DNA of 64,000 bases from positions 1 to 64,000 of the forward strand of contig NZ_CAMAPC010000007.1 of NCBI RefSeq assembly GCF_945859825.1, read 5' to 3'. The position numbers and the translations under genes were made by a program. The DNA is from Pseudoalteromonas holothuriae. GTDB lineage: Bacteria > Pseudomonadota > Gammaproteobacteria > Enterobacterales > Alteromonadaceae. Below are positions 62,280 through 64,000 of the stretch, one piece after another. Positions within the stretch are counted from its first letter, which is position 1; each line of letters opens with the position of its first letter. Under the pieces are notes generated by a model that did not search any database, was not told the DNA's origin, and saw only the letters and a list, made by a program, of their open reading frames with translations.

Positions 62280-63208
62280 TAACAGTTCAGCCTATATACA
62301 AGCCCAGCCGATAGTAAATCACTAAGCGCCATGCCAACTGACTTAAATAAAGTAATTTGTTCTTTATCTCTTACGTAGTTTAATTGGTTCATTTCACTGA
62401 GTTGCGCGACCACATTGCGCGCATCAAATTCACCCTCAGAAATTGGGATCAGTAACTCTCCTGCTTCGTTTAGCACATTCACTTTACTATCTACGAACAC
62501 GGTTGAGCGCGTGATTGTGGCACTATCACACTCTCTGCCATCTTTATGGTGATTACCAATTAAATCGATATGTGTGCCCGGTGAAAGCCAAGCTCCGTCA
62601 AACAAAGGCGTTGCTGAACCGGTTGCGCAACTCACAATATCTGCGCTTGCTAGTGTTTGTTCATCAGAGACACCCAAGAAAAATTCAACATCTTTGTATT
62701 GTGTTGATAAACAGCTGCACAGTTGTTCTGCTTTTTTAGTATTTCTGGCAATAATTGTTACTTTTTCAATCGGCCTAACACTTATATGCGCTTTAATCAT
62801 ATATTCTGCTAAATTGCCTGAACCAAAAAAAACCAAATGTCGCGCATCTGTTCGAGACAAATACTGGCTTGCAAGTGCCGATACAGCTGCGGTGCGCCAA
62901 AGCGTTACACTCGAACCATCGATAAGTGCCAAAGGTTCACCAAAGTCGCGTTTAAATAGCATTAGCTTTGAATATAAACTTTGATAGCCTTGTTCAGCAT
63001 TATTAGGGAAATACGTAAATGCTTTCACTGCAATATATTGCTCGTTCCAAGCGGGCAATACAGCAAAAGCGTCATGAGTTTTAGAGTCAAGTTCATAAAC
63101 ATGCCGTGGGGGCGTGCCTGCTGGCATAGAAAAGCCAAGTTTGAGTGACTCAATAAGTGTTTTGAAGCTTAAGCATCGATGTACTTGCTCTTCGGTTATA
63201 ACTTGCAT
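62279..63208 (-). CDS. Ornithine cyclodeaminase / mu-crystallin family protein
   Basis: A 309-residue NAD(P)-binding protein of the OCD/mu-crystallin family. The fold signals are VKAFTYFPNN near the N-terminal substrate loop, ALIDGSSVTLWRTAAVSALAS (about residues 95-115), the dinucleotide loop FFGSGNLAEYM (about 127-137) and VNVLNEAGELLIP near the C-terminus. Members deaminate and cyclise ornithine, reduce cyclic imines (proline, pipecolate) or act as alanine/other amino acid dehydrogenases. The exact substrate cannot be read. AAGGAAA precedes the ATG. It forms a two-gene unit with the DUF3592-like gene. Confidence 0.85.
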   Translation of the reverse strand: MQVITEEQVHRCLSFKTLIESLKLGFSMPAGTPPRHVYELDSKTHDAFAVLPAWNEQYIAVKAFTYFPNNAEQGYQSLYSKLMLFKRDFGEPLALIDGSSVTLWRTAAVSALASQYLSRTDARHLVFFGSGNLAEYMIKAHISVRPIEKVTIIARNTKKAEQLCSCLSTQYKDVEFFLGVSDEQTLASADIVSCATGSATPLFDGAWLSPGTHIDLIGNHHKDGRECDSATITRSTVFVDSKVNVLNEAGELLIPISEGEFDARNVVAQLSEMNQLNYVRDKEQITLFKSVGMALSDLLSAGLVYRLNC

Positions 63209-63596
63209 TTATTTTCCTTATTACAATAAAAATATGTTGCTGTTTTTAGGTAATACCAATTGAATTAAATAAATGACCAGATGTTGCGACAAATAAATGG
63301 CTTAGTGGCCAGACAAAAATTTTGGTATGTAATTATTCTACATAAGTAATTTTTAACGCAGTTTATAAGTCATTTAGCTCGCTAGAATGATTAATATTTT
63401 AATAAAATTGATATAACTGCCCTTTTATGCTCTTACTGCATGTGGCGATTCAACAATACAAATAATGAATAACAATTATTCATGCTTAAACTCATAACTA
63501 ATTTCATGGCATATTTGCACCGTGACTTAGCCGCTTCATATCTTGTGGCTCCAATGCTGATAATTGGGTAATATACAGCCCTAAAGGTTGATTTTC
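63209..63596. other. AT-rich intergenic stretch, no gene seen
   Basis: This stretch is rich in A and T and has no frame with a ribosome binding site. The frame of 63597-63830 remains open for about 32 codons beyond its stop (into about 63500), but those residues are not recognisable. The promoter of the cyclodeaminase-like gene should lie near 63209-63300. Confidence 0.4.
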
Positions 63597-63830
63597 TCAA
63601 ACTCTATACATAATTTTGCCTTGGTGCGACTCATAGGTTGCTTGTTCATTATATCGGTATTCAGTGGTTAAAAAGTTTCCTGAAACGGTCACTATTAGAT
63701 AAGCGGGATTACTATAAAAACCGCACAAGTAGCGGATATTATTAACACCTAGAATGATAATGTTTTGAAAGCCACGTTTATTAATGGCTAAATGAAAAGC
63801 CTTAAATTTAGAAAGGTAGATAGAGTCCAT
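63597..63830 (-). pseudogene. Fragment of an Xaa-Pro peptidase (creatinase N-terminal domain)
   Basis: A 77-residue frame from ATG 63828-63830. The residues NIIILGVNNIRYLCGFYSNP and YLIVTVSGNFLTTEYRYNEQA match the start of aminopeptidase P/creatinase N-terminal domains (typically ...NIRYLTGF...ALLVT...L.TDSRY.EQA). The rest of that domain and the whole metallopeptidase domain are missing; a full protein is usually 350-600 residues. It is most likely a truncated remnant. A short standalone protein is the alternative. Confidence 0.6.
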
Positions 63831-63913
63831 AGATACGTTATGTTATTGCCTTTTGTATTAGAACAATAACATAACGCAAAACCAAATTGCATACAATATT
63901 AAATATTCAAAAT

Positions 63914-64000
63914 CTATTTTTCACCCTGCTCAATTTTAATAAGCAATTGTTTAATATCATCCTTAGCACCCGTAATATGCTTTTTCAAAAACACACAAGC
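63914..64000 (-). CDS. C-terminal end of an unidentified protein, cut by the window edge
   Basis: The frame is open from the right edge to TAG at 63914-63916, giving 28 residues ending in KKHITGAKDDIKQLLIKIEQ plus GEK. The amphipathic helix resembles the C-terminal dimerisation helix of small regulators (for example MerR-type), but this is too short for an assignment. Confidence 0.45.
   Translation of the reverse strand, partial: ACVFLKKHITGAKDDIKQLLIKIEQGEK

Overview
The window looks like chromosomal DNA of a marine gammaproteobacterium close to Pseudoalteromonas. This is inferred from the AT-rich coding DNA, the bio operon order, an E. coli-like YbiT, the purEK pair and integron recombination sites of the chromosomal-integron type. 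No rRNA or tRNA gene was seen that would fix the taxon.

Region 1 (1-5041) is the promoter-proximal end of a chromosomal integron. Nine cassettes, all on the minus strand, are separated by eight attC sites of about 100 bp. Their genes are a TIR-domain protein (cut by the window edge), two GNAT acetyltransferases, secreted or membrane proteins and unknowns. The array ends at a candidate attI junction near 4413-4421. Divergent from it lies only the first 20 or so codons of an integron integrase (from 4747), still preceded by a consensus LexA box. The integron therefore looks immobilised by loss of its own integrase.

Region 2 (5042-43384, all minus strand) is a lipopeptide biosynthesis locus of about 38 kb and the main find. 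Three giant genes with one-base TAATG overlaps encode a loading/PKS protein (FAAL-ACP-KS-AT-ACP-aminotransferase-C-A-PCP), a three-module NRPS and a second three-module NRPS with one epimerase and a terminal thioesterase. The aminotransferase after a non-reducing PKS module is the logic that makes beta-amino fatty acids in iturin/mycosubtilin synthetases, here with the AT in cis. Binding-pocket residues read by eye give beta-amino-acyl-Gly-Asp-Asn-Asn-Thr-D-Leu-(basic, Lys-like), which the thioesterase would release, plausibly as a macrolactam. Downstream genes encode a SyrP/TauD-type dioxygenase (likely beta-hydroxylation of the bound Asp or Asn), a serine beta-lactamase-fold lipoprotein, a DUF697 protein, a 57-residue membrane protein, a PvdE/SyrD-type cyclic-peptide exporter and a translationally coupled SPFH/band-7 protein. 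No TonB receptor, regulator or phosphopantetheinyl transferase gene is present.

Region 3 (43385-44564) is about 1.2 kb without genes. It holds a perfect palindrome resembling an FNR/CRP-family box upstream of the synthetase and a long imperfect hairpin.

Region 4 (44565-64000) is mostly ordinary chromosome: a lipoprotein metallophosphoesterase, an S9 dipeptidyl-peptidase lipoprotein, a YeiH-type membrane protein, purE-purK, the ABC-F protein YbiT (apparently starting at AUU), a TetR regulator divergent from a small membrane protein with two palindromic operators, a GNAT protein, the biotin genes bioBFCD divergent from bioA with a BirA-like operator, a KamA-family radical SAM protein, an ornithine cyclodeaminase/mu-crystallin homologue coupled to a small membrane protein, and a fragment of an Xaa-Pro peptidase.
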